Assembly: GCF_045291395.1 (NCBI RefSeq)
Contig: NZ_CP152342.1
Coordinates: forward strand, 4,588,001 to 4,652,000
Reading direction: 5' to 3'
From: MR-S7 sp000400995
Lineage (GTDB): Bacteria > Pseudomonadota > Gammaproteobacteria > Burkholderiales > Burkholderiaceae_C
Length of the DNA stretch: 64,000 nucleotides
Made by a program: the position numbers and the translations under genes. Each line of letters starts with the position of its first letter. The first letter of the stretch is position 1. Positions 17,928-25,772 of this stretch are shown here, piece after piece. The notes beneath the pieces were generated by a model. That model did not search any database. It had not been told where the DNA came from and saw only the letters and a list, made by a program, of their open reading frames with translations.

Positions 17928-18767
17928 ATGGCAACACAGAAGTCCGCTCCCCTGGCGATCAAGCAGCTCAAGCGCTCCGATCTCGTGGCCCAGGAGATCA
18001 AGCGGATGATCACCGAGAAGAACCTGAGCCCCGGCGACCGCCTGCCGCGCGAGAGCGAGCTGCAGGCGCAGTTCCAGGTCAGCAAGGGCACCATCCGCGA
18101 GGCGCTCAAGTCGCTGGAGGTGCAGGGCCTCGTCACCATCTCCACGGGCCCGTCAGGCGGCGGCACCATTGTCGAGGTGCCGCTGGACCGCACGCTGCAG
18201 TTCATGCAGAACTACCTGTTCTTCAAGGAAGTGACCATCGACGACATCTACGCCGTGCGCCAGCAGCTCGAACCCCTGCTGGCCGCCGGCGCCGTGGCGC
18301 ACCTGGACGAGGCCGACTTCGAGGCGCTGGAGCACAGCATCGCCTGCTGCGACCCCACGCAGGCCCAGGGGGACCTGCTGAACCAGCGGCGCGAAGACGT
18401 GAACTTCCACGACATCCTCGCGGCGGCCAACCCCAACCCGTTCCTGCGTTTCACCTGCGAGCTGATCAACGAGATGATCCGCCAGCTCATCGTGCTGGGC
18501 AACCGCACCTCGCAGGCCGAGCATCGGCGCTTCGGCGAGACCAATGCGCAGTTCCATCGCGACATCGTGCAGGCCGCGCGCGCGCGCGACGCCGAGAAGG
18601 TCCGCGTGCTCATGGAACGCCATATGCAGGACGCGGCCAGCAGCGTCAAGCGCATGAAGGGCCGCATCCAGGGCCGCCTGATCCTGGATGCCGACACGCT
18701 GCGCCGCCCCCGCGCGGCCCCTGCGCCCGCGAAGCGGCCGCGCAAGCTCGCGGACGGGGCGCAGTGA
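17928..18767 (+). CDS. GntR/FadR-family transcriptional regulator
   Basis: N-terminal winged helix-turn-helix (residues 15-80; GDRLPRESELQAQFQVSKGT followed by IREALKSLEVQGLVTI) and C-terminal all-helical FCD ligand domain (about 100-245), as in the FadR subfamily. The histidines in VNFHDILA and AQFHRDIV sit where metal ligands lie in FCD domains. The start MATQKSAPLA follows a GAGGAAAG ribosome binding site. It is divergent from the transporter/hydrolase operon and probably represses it until a substrate or product binds. The arginine/alanine-rich tail after residue 255 is unusual. Confidence 0.9.
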   Translation: MATQKSAPLAIKQLKRSDLVAQEIKRMITEKNLSPGDRLPRESELQAQFQVSKGTIREALKSLEVQGLVTISTGPSGGGTIVEVPLDRTLQFMQNYLFFKEVTIDDIYAVRQQLEPLLAAGAVAHLDEADFEALEHSIACCDPTQAQGDLLNQRREDVNFHDILAAANPNPFLRFTCELINEMIRQLIVLGNRTSQAEHRRFGETNAQFHRDIVQAARARDAEKVRVLMERHMQDAASSVKRMKGRIQGRLILDADTLRRPRAAPAPAKRPRKLADGAQ

Positions 18768-18779
18768 GCCGGCAGGCTC

Positions 18780-19047
18780 AGAACGTGTTTACGCTCTTTT
18801 CATGGTGCCCGCAAGGCAGCAAAGAGCCGCAATCTAGGCGCGCGCCGCAGGCCATGCTGGCGGCCTGGACAAGGCGCGCAACGACGAGTGCGGCTCTTTG
18901 CTGCCTTGCCCGGAGGGTTGCCCCGCCAAGGAGGCATCTGCCGCGTTGCAAATGCTCGCCGGGCCACCAGCCCGGCTGCGCTTTGCGCCTAACAGCTGCC
19001 CCCTTGGCGGGGCAACGGGCACCATGAAAAGAGCGTAAACACGTTCT
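18780..19047. repeat. Nested-palindrome element A (268 bp)
   Basis: Outer arms are a perfect 31-bp inverted repeat (18780-18810 and 19017-19047) ending AGAACGTGTTTACG/CGTAAACACGTTCT. Inside are two more stem-loops: a perfect 21-bp pair (18811-18831 with 18889-18909, starting GCAAGGCAGCAAAGAG) and a pair of 20 bp with two mismatches (18917-18936 with 18997-19016, GTTGCCCCGCCAAG). Each inner loop holds a core with its own small hairpin. TCA flanks both ends as a direct repeat. It lies between two convergent genes and touches the stop codon of the minus-strand one. Same architecture as elements B and C; no transposase inside. Confidence 0.85.
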
Positions 19048-20164
19048 CAGGACACGGGCGCTTCCTGCGCCGCGTGCGCCACCACCCGGTTGCGGCCGGC
19101 CAGCTTGGCCGCGTAGAGCGCGGCGTCGGCAGCCTGCACCAGCTTCGTGGCGCTGGCGCCGTGGCCCGGAAAGCATGCGATGCCGCAGGACAGCGTGCCG
19201 CGCAGCGTCGCCGCGCCGTATGCGACCTGCAGGTCCTCGAACGCGGTGCGCAGTGCCTGTGCGCGTTCTTGCGCCTGCGCGATCGGGACGTTGGGCAGCG
19301 CCAGCAGGAACTCCTCTCCCCCATGCGTATGGCCAGGTCGCTGGCGCGCACGTGCGACTGCAGCAGGTGCGCCAGCGCCTGCAGGACCGCGTCGCCGGCC
19401 GGATGGCCGTGGGTGTCGTTGATGTGCTTGAAGTGGTCGATGTCGATCATCAGCACGCACAGCGGCTCGCGGGCCTGCTGGCAGCGGGCGAGCGCTTCGG
19501 CCAGCGCGGTGTCGAGCGAGCGCCGGTTGAACAGCCCGGTGAGCGGGTCGCGCAGCGCCATGTCGTGCAGGCGCACCTGCAGCATGCGGATCTCGTCCAG
19601 CTGCCGCTGCGCCTGCCTGCGGCTTTCGTACAGCCCCTTGGCGCGCAGATAGCCATCGCGGGCGAAGACGACGAGAAACGCCGTCAGGACCCCCATGCAC
19701 AGCAGCGACACCGTCAGGCTGGTGTCGGGCGCCCAGACTGGCGGCCAGAAGATGGCCACGCCCAGCAGCATGCCCGCCACCACCACGCCGGCCAGTTCGG
19801 CCAAGCCGGTCGGCCCCTTGAAAACGACGAGGTTCACGCACACCGCGATGAACATGATGAAGCTGATCCACAGGGGCAGGCCCAGCCAGACGATCCAGAT
19901 GCCGAAGCAGAAGCCGTCGAGCGCCATGTTGCGCTCCTCGGCGCGGCGCGGGTGGGCGCTGCGCCGTGCGTACTGGTAGATGACTTGCGGATAGACCGCG
20001 AACTGCAGCACCAGCCACGCCCCTCCCGCCGCAAGGCGGCCGGTCTGGTGGAGATGGAGGCCCACGATCAGGCCCAGCAGCGCGAAGAAGACCGAACGGT
20101 TGCGCCAGTTCATGCGCACGGCCCAGTGGGTCTTCGAGGCGTGGGTGGAGGGAGCGGCGGTCAT
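19047..20164 (-). pseudogene. Frameshifted membrane diguanylate cyclase (MASE2-GGDEF)
   Basis: Would make the second messenger c-di-GMP. The N-terminus is a MASE2 membrane sensor domain (about residues 18-105: HWAVRMNWRNRSVFFALLGL, AEERNMALDGFCFGIWIVWL), then more membrane segments and a GGDEF domain (DPLTGLFNRRSLDTALAEAL, MIDIDHFKHINDTHGHPAGD). Exactly at the active-site loop the frame breaks: the sequence reads IRMGERSS, whereas one extra T near 19330 would give IRYGGEEFLLALP. The rest of the domain (LSCGIACFPGHGAS, ADAALYAAKLAGRNRVV) continues in the shifted frame to the stop at 19047, next to element A. Either a real inactivating deletion or a sequencing error. The unshifted frame would add an unrelated tail. 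Confidence 0.82.
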
Positions 20165-20294
20165 GCGGGGCCCGGTAATGCAACCAACTGTAGCAGTGCT
20201 CCGGCAGGTGCGCGAGGACCTGCGTCAATGCAGGCTGCCCGTGCCCGGCCTTTGCTATGCTGCGCCGCCCCCGCAACGAATCCCCAAGGAACCC

Positions 20295-21299
20295 ATGAAC
20301 CCTCCTGCAAAGTCCCGTGCGCTCTGGCGCGCGCTGATCGGCGGTGCCGCAGCCGCCGCGGCCCTGTCCGCGCCCCTGGCGCAGGCCCAGAACGCCGGTG
20401 CCTATCCCACCAAGCCCATCCGCCTCGTCATCCCGTTCGCGCCCGGCGGCTCGACCGACATCCTGGGCCGCCTGCTGGCGCAGAAGATGGGCGAGAACAT
20501 GCAGGCCACGGTGGTGGTGGACAACAAGCCGGGCGCCAACGGCACCATCGGCTGCGACCTCGTGGCCAAGGCGCCGCCGGACGGCTACACGGTCATCCTG
20601 GGCGACGTGGGCTGCATGTCCATGGCGCCGGGCCTGTACACCAGGCTGCCCTACGACCCGCTGCGCGACTTCGCGCCCGTGAGCCTCGTGGGCCGCAGCC
20701 CGCTCGTGCTCACCGTGGGCGAGAACAGCCCGCTGCGCTCGCTGGCCGACCTCACCGCCGCCGCGCAGGCCGCGCCCGGCAAGCTCAACTACCCCTCGTC
20801 CGGCACGGGCGGCCCGAACCACCTGGGCGCCGAGCTGTACGCCATGCAGGCCAAGGTCAAGGTCAGCCACATCCCCTACAAGGGCAGCGCGCCGTCGGTG
20901 GTGTCGCTCGTGGCGGGCGAGACGGACTTCGGCTTCCTCACCGCCGTGACCATCGCCTCGCAGCTCAATGCGGGCAAGGTGCGCGCGCTGGCCGTGGCGC
21001 ACACCGAGCGCCTGCCGTCCATGCCCAACGTGCCGACGATGACGGAGGCTGGCCTCAAGGGCTTCACGGCCGATGCCTGGTTCCTCGCGGCCGTGCCCGT
21101 GGGCACGCCCCAGCCCATCGTGGACCGCCTGTACGCCGAGATCGCCAAGGCCCTGCCCGCGCCCGAGGTGAAGGCCAAGCTCGACTCCGTGGGCGTGCTG
21201 CCCTCGGGGCTCGACCCGCAGGCCTCGGCGAAATTCCTGCGCACCGAGGTGGACAAGTGGCGTGGCGTGATCAAGACCGCTGGTATCACGCTCGACTGA
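20295..21299 (+). CDS. Bug/TctC-family tripartite tricarboxylate receptor-like periplasmic protein
   Basis: Secreted solute receptor of the large Bug family of Burkholderiales, which binds small carboxylates or amides. Signal peptide in residues 1-32 (ending APLAQAQ), then the hallmark YPTKPIRLVIPFAPGGSTD and ATVVVDNKPGANGTIG. The ligand-loop motifs VSHIPYKGSAPSV and LPSMPNVPTMTEAG are intact; 334 residues. No tctA/tctB membrane genes are adjacent, as is usual for orphan Bug proteins. A strong terminator follows. Divergent from the cyclase gene. Confidence 0.92.
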   Translation: MNPPAKSRALWRALIGGAAAAAALSAPLAQAQNAGAYPTKPIRLVIPFAPGGSTDILGRLLAQKMGENMQATVVVDNKPGANGTIGCDLVAKAPPDGYTVILGDVGCMSMAPGLYTRLPYDPLRDFAPVSLVGRSPLVLTVGENSPLRSLADLTAAAQAAPGKLNYPSSGTGGPNHLGAELYAMQAKVKVSHIPYKGSAPSVVSLVAGETDFGFLTAVTIASQLNAGKVRALAVAHTERLPSMPNVPTMTEAGLKGFTADAWFLAAVPVGTPQPIVDRLYAEIAKALPAPEVKAKLDSVGVLPSGLDPQASAKFLRTEVDKWRGVIKTAGITLD

Positions 21300-21319
21300 C
21301 GCAGCCGTCCCAAAGACAA

Positions 21320-21353
21320 AGCCCCTGGGCCGCGAGGCCCAGGGGCTTTTTTG
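21320..21353 (+). terminator. Rho-independent terminator between convergent tctC and mmsA
   Basis: Twelve-base stem AGCCCCTGGGCC / GGCCCAGGGGCT with a GCGA loop, followed by TTTTTTG on the plus strand. A-rich DNA on the left (CAAAGACAAA) may let it work for the minus-strand mmsA transcript too. Confidence 0.9.
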
Positions 21354-21369
21354 TGCGTGCGGCGCTGCT

Positions 21370-22887
21370 TCAGCGGCTGCTGGGGAAGCTGAACACGGCC
21401 CCCTCGCGCACACCCGCGCTCGGCCAGCGCTGGGTGATGGTCTTGCGCTTGGTATAGAAGCGCACGGCATCCGGCCCGTAGGCATGCAGATCGCCGAACA
21501 GCGAGCGCTTCCAGCCGCCGAACGAATGGTAGGCCACTGGCACGGGCAGCGGCACGTTGATCCCCACCATGCCCACCTGGATGTGGTCGGTGAAATAGCG
21601 CGCGGCCTCGCCGTCGCGCGTGAAGATGCACGTGCCGTTGCCGTACTCATGGTCGTCGATCAGCTGCATCGCCTCCTGCAGGGTCTTCACGCGCACCACG
21701 CCGAGCACGGGGCCGAAGATCTCCTCCTGGTAGACCTTCATGCCGGGCTTGACGTGGTCGAACAGGCAGGCGCCCAGGAAGTAGCCCTCCTCGTGGCCCG
21801 CCACCTGCACGCCGCGGCCATCGACCACCAGCGTGGCGCCCTCGGCCACGCCGCTGTCCACATAGGCCTTCACCTTCTCGAAGTGCTGCTTGGTCACCAG
21901 CGGCCCCATGTCGTTGCCGTTGTCGGTGCCGGGGCCCACCTTCATCCTGGCGATCTCCGCCTTCAGGCCCTCGATCACCTTGTCGGCCGTCTCGTCGCCC
22001 ACCGCCACCACCAGCGGAATGGCCATGCAGCGCTCGCCGCACGAACCGTAGGCCGCGCCCATCAGCGCGCTCACCGCATTGCCGATGTCCGCATCGGGCA
22101 TCAGCACCGCATGGTTCTTCGCGCCGCCCAGGGCCTGCACGCGCTTGCCGTGCTTGCAGCCTTCCGAATAGATGTACTCGGCGATCGGCGTGGAGCCCAC
22201 GAAACTCACGGCCTTCACGCGCGGATCGCGCAAAAGCGTATCGACGGCGGTCTTGTCGCCATTGACCACGTTGAGCACCCCCGGCGGCAGGCCCGCCTCC
22301 AGCGCCAGCTGCGCGATGAGCAGGGCGGACGAGGGATCGCGCTCGCTGGGCTTGAGCACGAAGGTATTGCCGCAGGCTACGGCCATGGGCCACATCCACA
22401 GCGGCACCATCGCGGGGAAGTTGAACGGCGTGATACCGGCCGTCACGCCCAGCGCCTGGAACTCGCTCCACGAATCGATGCTGGGGCCCACGTTGCGCGA
22501 ATGCTCGCCCTTGAGCAGCTCGGGCGCGTAGCTGGCGTACTCCACGTTCTCGATGCCGCGCTGCAGCTCGCCGTGCGCATCGGCGAGCACCTTGCCGTGC
22601 TCGGCGGTGATCAGGGCGGTGATCCTGTCGGCGTTCTCCTCGAGCAGCACCTTGAGCTTGGCCAGAACGCGCGCGCGCTTGAGTGGGGGCGTGTTGCGCC
22701 AGGCGGGGAACGCTGCCTGGGCCGAAGCGATGGCCGCCTCCACGGTGGCCTGGCTGGCCAGGGCCACGTTCAGCGAGGACTGGCCGGTGGCGGGGTTGAA
22801 CACCGGCTGGGTGCGCTCGGTGTCGGCCACGAGCTGGCCGTCTATCAGGTGGCTGACGGTCTGGGTCACGGTTTTGTCGTTGTGCAT
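21370..22887 (-). CDS. mmsA: CoA-acylating (methyl)malonate-semialdehyde dehydrogenase
   Basis: Converts malonate semialdehyde or methylmalonate semialdehyde with CoA and NAD to acetyl-CoA or propionyl-CoA. Aldehyde-dehydrogenase fold with the MmsA-specific motifs TPFNFPAMVPLWMWPMAVAC and VQALGGAKNHAVLMPDADI, and the catalytic cysteine in YGSCGERCMAI. NAD-binding GSTPIAEYIY and the EEIFGPVL motif are intact. The ATG at 22887 is preferred over a TTG 15 bases upstream. 505 residues. It follows the omega-aminotransferase gene on the same strand; together they convert beta-alanine to acetyl-CoA (aminotransferase, then dehydrogenase), as in Pseudomonas bauA/bauC. Valine degradation is the alternative role. 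Confidence 0.93.
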   Translation of the reverse strand: MHNDKTVTQTVSHLIDGQLVADTERTQPVFNPATGQSSLNVALASQATVEAAIASAQAAFPAWRNTPPLKRARVLAKLKVLLEENADRITALITAEHGKVLADAHGELQRGIENVEYASYAPELLKGEHSRNVGPSIDSWSEFQALGVTAGITPFNFPAMVPLWMWPMAVACGNTFVLKPSERDPSSALLIAQLALEAGLPPGVLNVVNGDKTAVDTLLRDPRVKAVSFVGSTPIAEYIYSEGCKHGKRVQALGGAKNHAVLMPDADIGNAVSALMGAAYGSCGERCMAIPLVVAVGDETADKVIEGLKAEIARMKVGPGTDNGNDMGPLVTKQHFEKVKAYVDSGVAEGATLVVDGRGVQVAGHEEGYFLGACLFDHVKPGMKVYQEEIFGPVLGVVRVKTLQEAMQLIDDHEYGNGTCIFTRDGEAARYFTDHIQVGMVGINVPLPVPVAYHSFGGWKRSLFGDLHAYGPDAVRFYTKRKTITQRWPSAGVREGAVFSFPSSR

Positions 22888-22904
22888 GGAATGAATGGTC
22901 AAAA

Positions 22905-22945
22905 GTGCCTACAGCGCTTGCTGGGCAAGCGCTGGCAGCTATCAA
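22905..22945. repeat. 45-bp palindromic repeat, copy 4 (aminotransferase-mmsA)
   Basis: Core AGCGCTT-N7-AAGCGCT at 22913-22933, flanked by GTGCCTAC and GGCAGCTATCAAAAA. It fills the gap between two co-transcribed genes. Confidence 0.8.
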
Positions 22946-22954
22946 AAAGGAAGA

Positions 22955-24310
22955 TCAGGCGGTCTCGGCCAGCGCGTCGCCCAGTGCGTTCACCAGGCGC
23001 TCGATCTCTGCCTCGGTGCTGATGAACGGGGGCGCGATCTGGATCGTGTCGCCGCCGTAGCGCACGTAGAAGCCCTTGTCCCAGCACTTCATCGCGACCT
23101 CGTAGGGGCGCTTGGCGGGCTCGCCCGGCAGCGACGCGATGGTGAAGCCCGCGGCCAGGCCGTAGTTGCGGATGTCGGCCACGTGCTTGGCGCCCTTGAG
23201 GCTGTGCACGGCCTTCTCGAAGAAGGGCGACAGCGCCTTCACGCGCCCAGGCATGTCTTCCTTCTGCAGGATGTCGAGCACCGCGTTGCCCGCCGCGCAG
23301 GCCACGGGGTGGGCGGAGTAGGTGTAGCCGTGGGGAAATTCGAGCATGTACTCGGGGCCGCCCTGCGCCATGAAGGTGTCGTAGATCTCCTTGGTGGCGA
23401 CGCAGCCGCCCAGCGGCTGGGCGCCATTCGTCACCTGCTTGGCGAAGTTCATGATGTCGGGCGTCACGCCGAACACCTCGGCGCCCGTCCAGCCGCCGCA
23501 GCGGCCGAAGCCGGTGATGACCTCGTCGAAGATCAGCAGGATGTGGTTCTGCGTGCAGATCTCGCGCAGGCGCTGCAGGTAGCCCTGGGGCGGGATGACC
23601 ACGCCGGCCGAGCCCGAGAACGGCTCCACGATCACGGCGGCGATGTTGCTCGCGTCGTGCAGCGCGATCACGTCCAGCAGCTTGTCGGCCAGGGCCCGGC
23701 CGTCGATGTCGGGCATGCCCTTGTGGAACGAGCCCACGGGCGGCTGCGTGTGGGGGATGTGGTCGGCCTCCACCGTCTGGCCGAAGGTCTTGCGGTTGCC
23801 CACCATGCCGCCGACCGAGATGCCGCCGAAGTTCACGCCGTGGTAGCCCTTCTCGCGGCCGATCAGGCGCGTCTTGCCGGCCTGGCCCTTGGCGCGCCAG
23901 TAGGCGCGGGCCATCTTGAGCGAGGTGTCGGCCGCCTCGGAGCCCGAGCCGGTGAAGAACACGTAGTCCAGGCCCGCGGGCGTCAGGTCCTTGATGCGGT
24001 TGGCCAGCTCGAACGAGGCCGGGTGGCCGAATTGGAATGCGGGCGCGTAGTCCAGTGTGGCGGCCGCCTTGCCGATGGCCTGCGCCACCTCGGTGCGGCC
24101 ATGGCCCAGGCCCGAGCACCACAGGCCCGAGAGGCCGTCGAAGATCTTGCGGCCTTCCGAATCGGTGTAGTAGGCGCCCTGGCCGCCCACGATCATGCGC
24201 GGCTTGGCCTTGAAGTTGCGGTTGCCCGTGAAGGGCATCCAGTGCGCGTCGAGCCAGGCGGCGTCCATGCGCGGGGAGGAGGTGGTTTCGTCGATGACGG
24301 CAAAAGACAT
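22955..24310 (-). CDS. Omega-amino acid (beta-alanine)-pyruvate aminotransferase, class III
   Basis: PLP-dependent class III aminotransferase, 451 residues. The N-terminal HWMPFTGNRNFKAKPRMIVG, the substrate-side GLWCSGLGHGR, the PLP-phosphate motif FFTGSGSEAADTSLKMARAY and the cofactor-binding LLIFDEVITGFGR match omega-amino acid:pyruvate transaminases. The Schiff-base lysine is expected in NFAKQVTNGAQPLGG. Beta-alanine is the most likely donor because an MmsA-type malonate-semialdehyde dehydrogenase follows. Divergent from a LysR regulator gene 88 bp away, resembling the bauA-bauR arrangement of Pseudomonas. Confidence 0.9.
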   Translation of the reverse strand: MSFAVIDETTSSPRMDAAWLDAHWMPFTGNRNFKAKPRMIVGGQGAYYTDSEGRKIFDGLSGLWCSGLGHGRTEVAQAIGKAAATLDYAPAFQFGHPASFELANRIKDLTPAGLDYVFFTGSGSEAADTSLKMARAYWRAKGQAGKTRLIGREKGYHGVNFGGISVGGMVGNRKTFGQTVEADHIPHTQPPVGSFHKGMPDIDGRALADKLLDVIALHDASNIAAVIVEPFSGSAGVVIPPQGYLQRLREICTQNHILLIFDEVITGFGRCGGWTGAEVFGVTPDIMNFAKQVTNGAQPLGGCVATKEIYDTFMAQGGPEYMLEFPHGYTYSAHPVACAAGNAVLDILQKEDMPGRVKALSPFFEKAVHSLKGAKHVADIRNYGLAAGFTIASLPGEPAKRPYEVAMKCWDKGFYVRYGGDTIQIAPPFISTEAEIERLVNALGDALAETA

Positions 24311-24387
24311 GGCGGCTCTCCGTGAAAGGGAATGCGCGCATTGTGGCCCCGGCCATAATCCGTTGAAGCAACAAATATCCACGTTCA

Positions 24388-24407
24388 CTTGCCAATCTAT
24401 GCAAGTA
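24388..24407. promoter_or_regulatory. LysR-type palindrome overlapping the regulator's start codon
   Basis: ACTTGC-N8-GCAAGT, a perfect six-base inverted repeat with the spacing of a LysR box. It covers the ATG of the LysR gene and lies 78 bp upstream of the divergent aminotransferase. A second looser pair (TGAA-N15-TTCA) is just upstream. Its position suggests autorepression together with control of the aminotransferase operon. Confidence 0.5.
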
Positions 24408-25352
24408 AAAGCCCCCTCCCGCCAGCGCGCCGTGCTGGGCCAGCTCTCCGACATGGACCTGCGCCTGCTGCAGGTCTTCAAGGCCGTGGTCGAGTGCGGC
24501 GGCATGGCCGCGGCGGAGCTGGAGCTGAACATCGGCACCAGCACCGTGAGCCGCCACGTGAAGGACCTGGAAACGCGCCTGGGCCTGACCCTGTGCCGAC
24601 GCGGCCGCGCGGGCTTCGCGCTCACGCCTGAGGGACAGCGCGTCTACGAGGAAACGCTGCGCCTGCTGGCCTCGGTGCGGGGGTTCCTGGGCAGCATCGA
24701 CGACATCCATGCGCGCATGGGCGGGCAGCTCGCCGTGGCGGTGTTCGACAAGACGGCCAGCAACCCGGCCGCGCACATCGACGCGGCCATCGCCGCCTTC
24801 GCCGCCGAGGCGCCGCACGTGCAACTGCAGCTGCACGTGGGCTCGATCAACGCCATCGAGCGCGGCGTGATCGACGGCAGCTACCAGGTGGGCATCATTC
24901 CCGCGCACCGCAGTTCGCAGAGCCTGGTCTATGCGGACCTGTTCGGCGAAACCATGCTGCTCTACTGCGGCGCGGGCCACCCGCTGTTCGACGCGCTCCA
25001 CCACGACCAGAACCAGGGGCTGGACTGGGACGCTGTACGCCGCTACCCCTTCGCCGGCCTGGGTTACCACTCGCCCAACATGGAGCTGAGCCACGAGGCG
25101 CGCCTGACGCGCAGCGCCACGGGCTTCGACCAGGAGTCGATCGCCACGCTGGTGCTGTCGGGGCGCTTCCTCGGCTTCCTGCCCGACCACTACGCCGAAG
25201 GCTTCGAGCGCCAGGGCCGCATGCGCGCCGTGCGGCCCGAGGCGTTCCGCTACGACTGCCGCTTCGTGAGCCTGGTGCGGCGCTCGCCCGAGCCCAGCCG
25301 CGCGGCGCAGGCGTTCCAGCGCTGCCTGGTGCAGGAACATGCAGGAGCTTGA
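24399..25352 (+). CDS. LysR-family regulator, probably of the beta-alanine operon
   Basis: LysR regulator of 317 residues. The N-terminal helix-turn-helix (MDLRLLQVFKAVVECGGMAA then AELELNIGTSTVSRHVKDLE, residues 19-60) is intact. The effector domain begins near residue 100 (QLAVAVFDKTASNPAAHIDA). The ATG at 24399 is chosen because it places the HTH normally; an earlier open frame overlaps the divergent gene. By position it should control the aminotransferase and mmsA genes. Confidence 0.88.
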   Translation: MQVKAPSRQRAVLGQLSDMDLRLLQVFKAVVECGGMAAAELELNIGTSTVSRHVKDLETRLGLTLCRRGRAGFALTPEGQRVYEETLRLLASVRGFLGSIDDIHARMGGQLAVAVFDKTASNPAAHIDAAIAAFAAEAPHVQLQLHVGSINAIERGVIDGSYQVGIIPAHRSSQSLVYADLFGETMLLYCGAGHPLFDALHHDQNQGLDWDAVRRYPFAGLGYHSPNMELSHEARLTRSATGFDQESIATLVLSGRFLGFLPDHYAEGFERQGRMRAVRPEAFRYDCRFVSLVRRSPEPSRAAQAFQRCLVQEHAGA

Positions 25353-25354
25353 GG

Positions 25355-25403
25355 AAATTGGACCTCCAGCGCTTATGCAGTAAGCGCAAGCAGCTATTAA
25401 AAT
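25355..25403. repeat. 45-bp palindromic repeat, copy 5
   Basis: Core AGCGCTT-N7-AAGCGC at 25368-25388, in the inverted orientation relative to copies 1 and 3 (GGACCTCC left, AAGCAGCTATTAAAA right). It begins at the stop of the LysR gene. Confidence 0.78.
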
Positions 25404-25450
25404 AGGAGCAAACTCAAGGGCTGGCGCGCTTTGCCGATAACATGGGCACC

Positions 25451-25753
25451 ATGACCTCCATTGCCGCCATCGCCCAGTCCGGCCTCCAGGCCGCGCAATT
25501 GCGCCTGGACAGCAGCGCGCACAACGTGGCCAACATGAACACCGAGGGCTTCCGCCGCCAGACGGTGGAGCAGCAGGCCGCTCCCTCCCTCGGCGGCACG
25601 CGCGCCCGCCCGGGCCAGGCGGGCGAGCCCGGCGTGGCGCTGGAGCAGGAAGCGGTGGAGCAGATCGCCGCCACCTACGCCTTCAAGGCCAGCCTGCTGG
25701 TGCTGCGCACGGCCGATGATATGGCCGGCGCACTGCTCGATGTGAGGGCCTGA
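25451..25753 (+). CDS. Orphan flagellar basal-body rod-domain protein
   Basis: Small 100-residue protein whose N-terminus (MTSIAAIAQSGLQAAQLRLD then SSAHNVANMNTEGFRRQTV) matches the conserved rod-protein N-terminal helix of FlgB/FlgC/FlgG/FlgK. The C-terminal EAVEQIAATYAFKASLLVLR resembles the matching C-terminal helix. The large middle domain of true rod proteins is missing. No flagellar genes are nearby. Such stand-alone proteins occur in Comamonadaceae with no known role. An ATG nine bases upstream (MGTMTS) is possible. Confidence 0.75.
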   Translation: MTSIAAIAQSGLQAAQLRLDSSAHNVANMNTEGFRRQTVEQQAAPSLGGTRARPGQAGEPGVALEQEAVEQIAATYAFKASLLVLRTADDMAGALLDVRA

Positions 25754-25772
25754 CGGGCCCCCTGCCGTTTTC

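Noticed and set aside
18780..19047. Element A as a simple bidirectional terminator
   Set aside because: It does lie between convergent genes, but there is no T-tract and its architecture is shared with B (divergent genes) and C (co-oriented genes), so termination alone does not explain it.
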